In this document: piece by piece, positions 46,601 through 47,169 of the stretch
Layout: each line of letters begins with the position of its first letter
How positions within the stretch are numbered: position 1 is the first letter of the stretch
DNA from: Circinella minor
Lineage: Eukaryota; Mucoromycota; Mucoromycetes; Mucorales; Lichtheimiaceae
DNA: 47,169 nucleotides
Reading direction: 5' to 3'
Assembly (NCBI GenBank): GCA_016758965.1
Contig: JAEPRB010000286.1
Location: 1 to 47,169, forward strand
The notes under the pieces: model-generated
What the model saw: only the letters and a program-made list of their open reading frames with translations
The model's database searches: none
What the model was told of the DNA's origin: nothing
Translations under genes and position numbers: made by a program

Positions 46601-47042
46601 TCTTTTGATTCAAAGAAATAGATGGTATGGGTGTATGTACATTTGTATCTTTCTCTGTCATGGGTTTTCGTGATCTTGACCATGTTGATTCTGTTGTTAA
46701 ATGATTATCGAATGGTTCCTTTCCCTTTCCTTGATCGTCATTTTGTGATTCTGTTTCTGATATAGATTTTGATCTTGATTCATTATTGGATATTCGTGCC
46801 ATTGAACGTAACATGGATGATTGTTGATTATTGTTCATAGATAATTCTTCTTGATGATTTTTTTGACGTGTCGAACTTTCTCCACCCGCAGTCAAAGAAG
46901 TAGAAGGGATTGAATCGAAAAGTAAAGCATGTGAATCGACTGTGGGTGTATTACCCACTAATAAAGTACCTAATTTTCGTACACAAGCAACTAAAGTTTC
47001 ATACATGGGTGCAGGTCGAAGATTTTTTATAAGAGCAGGTTC
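43642..47042 (-). CDS. BRCA1/BARD1-like protein: RanBP2 zinc finger and tandem BRCT (5' end missing)
   Basis: Four exons are seen: 47042-44544, 44457-44244, 44180-44053 and 43962-43642; 1,053 residues, with one or more earlier exons beyond or at the right edge. The first visible residues, EPALIKNLRPAPMYETLVAC, look like the segment following the last zinc ligands of a BRCA1/BARD1-type RING, so a RING upstream is inferred. A long acidic, Asn/Ser-rich region follows with two motif arrays. Then comes a RanBP2-type zinc finger, WECMHCFFKNTQSLEKCKFC. The C-terminus has two BRCT repeats: first VEEGVTHIIT to WGILAGVWIVDVSWLEDCI, second LLLFHGIVFYFFDKKHPQRE, LVRLCVLAGGDV, PIIIVTDKKQLKN, and SYQVRDSKWLLNCISRNELL. 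The second BRCT resembles that of BARD1. Tandem BRCTs read phosphopeptides or histones in DNA double-strand break repair; a nuclear repair role is inferred. Confidence 0.82.
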
Positions 47043-47169
47043 CTATTGAGGTTTTACTTCAAAAAGTTAATAAGTTGAAGAGAAAAAGATAAGTGCCAAT
47101 ATTTAGCCCATATTTAACTAGTATGGTTGACAGATGTGACCACGTGGAGGTGATTGGCAACCCACATCT
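47043..47169 (-). other. Probable intron and upstream part of the BRCT gene
   Basis: On the minus strand, CTCAATAG just before 47042 is a good 3' splice site. The remaining 120 bases carry no RING-type Cys/His pattern in any open frame that I can join with confidence; the nearest possible 5' splice site is a GTTAAA near 47119. The upstream exon may therefore lie outside the window. Confidence 0.4.

Overview
The window looks like nuclear DNA of a Mucoromycota fungus, most likely Mucorales; the genus cannot be fixed by eye. Reasons: AT-rich intergenic DNA full of A/T homopolymers and AT microsatellites, many short GT-AG introns (about 45 to 170 nt), fungal-type proteins (an ERT1/AcuK zinc-cluster regulator, a Rhizomucor-type secreted lipase/esterase), and also proteins more familiar from animals (an ATP-type diacylglycerol kinase, a BRCA1/BARD1-like BRCT protein). 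No prokaryotic operon, tRNA, rRNA or CRISPR signal was seen. Gene models were assembled by hand from splice signals, reading phase and family conservation.

Layout. 0.6-3.2 kb: EMC2 (+) facing an isopentenyl phosphate kinase (-). 3.2-8.6 kb: long gene-poor stretch. 8.6-10.3 kb: unrecognised low-complexity protein with one hydrophobic segment (+). 12.2-15.9 kb: phosphoserine aminotransferase (-) and a ten-exon secreted lipase/esterase (-). 17.1-21.2 kb: eIF3i (+) convergent with the ERT1/AcuK gluconeogenesis regulator (-). 21.9-26.9 kb: island of decayed transposable-element genes with visibly higher GC: a broken DD34E Tc1/mariner transposase, an unrecognised broken ORF, and a broken AT-hook/zinc-ribbon/DDE-like gene followed by a nuclease-like segment. 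26.9-32.4 kb: second gene-poor stretch. 32.4-47.0 kb: gene-dense block with diacylglycerol kinase (+), SNW1/Prp45 (-), a CYSTM-like peptide gene (-), an F-box protein (-), adenine phosphoribosyltransferase (+), FAD synthase (-), and a large BRCA1/BARD1-like protein (-) that runs off the right edge.

The recognised genes are mostly single-copy housekeeping functions (ER membrane insertion, isoprenoid salvage, serine synthesis, translation initiation, splicing, purine salvage, FAD synthesis, DNA repair). They do not form one pathway or cluster. The points most worth a second look are the BRCA1/BARD1-like protein and its two internal motif arrays, the isopentenyl phosphate kinase, the lipase whose lid is polar and sits on a 29-nt exon, the composite element at 24.7-26.9 kb, and the frequent intergenic TACGTA palindrome.
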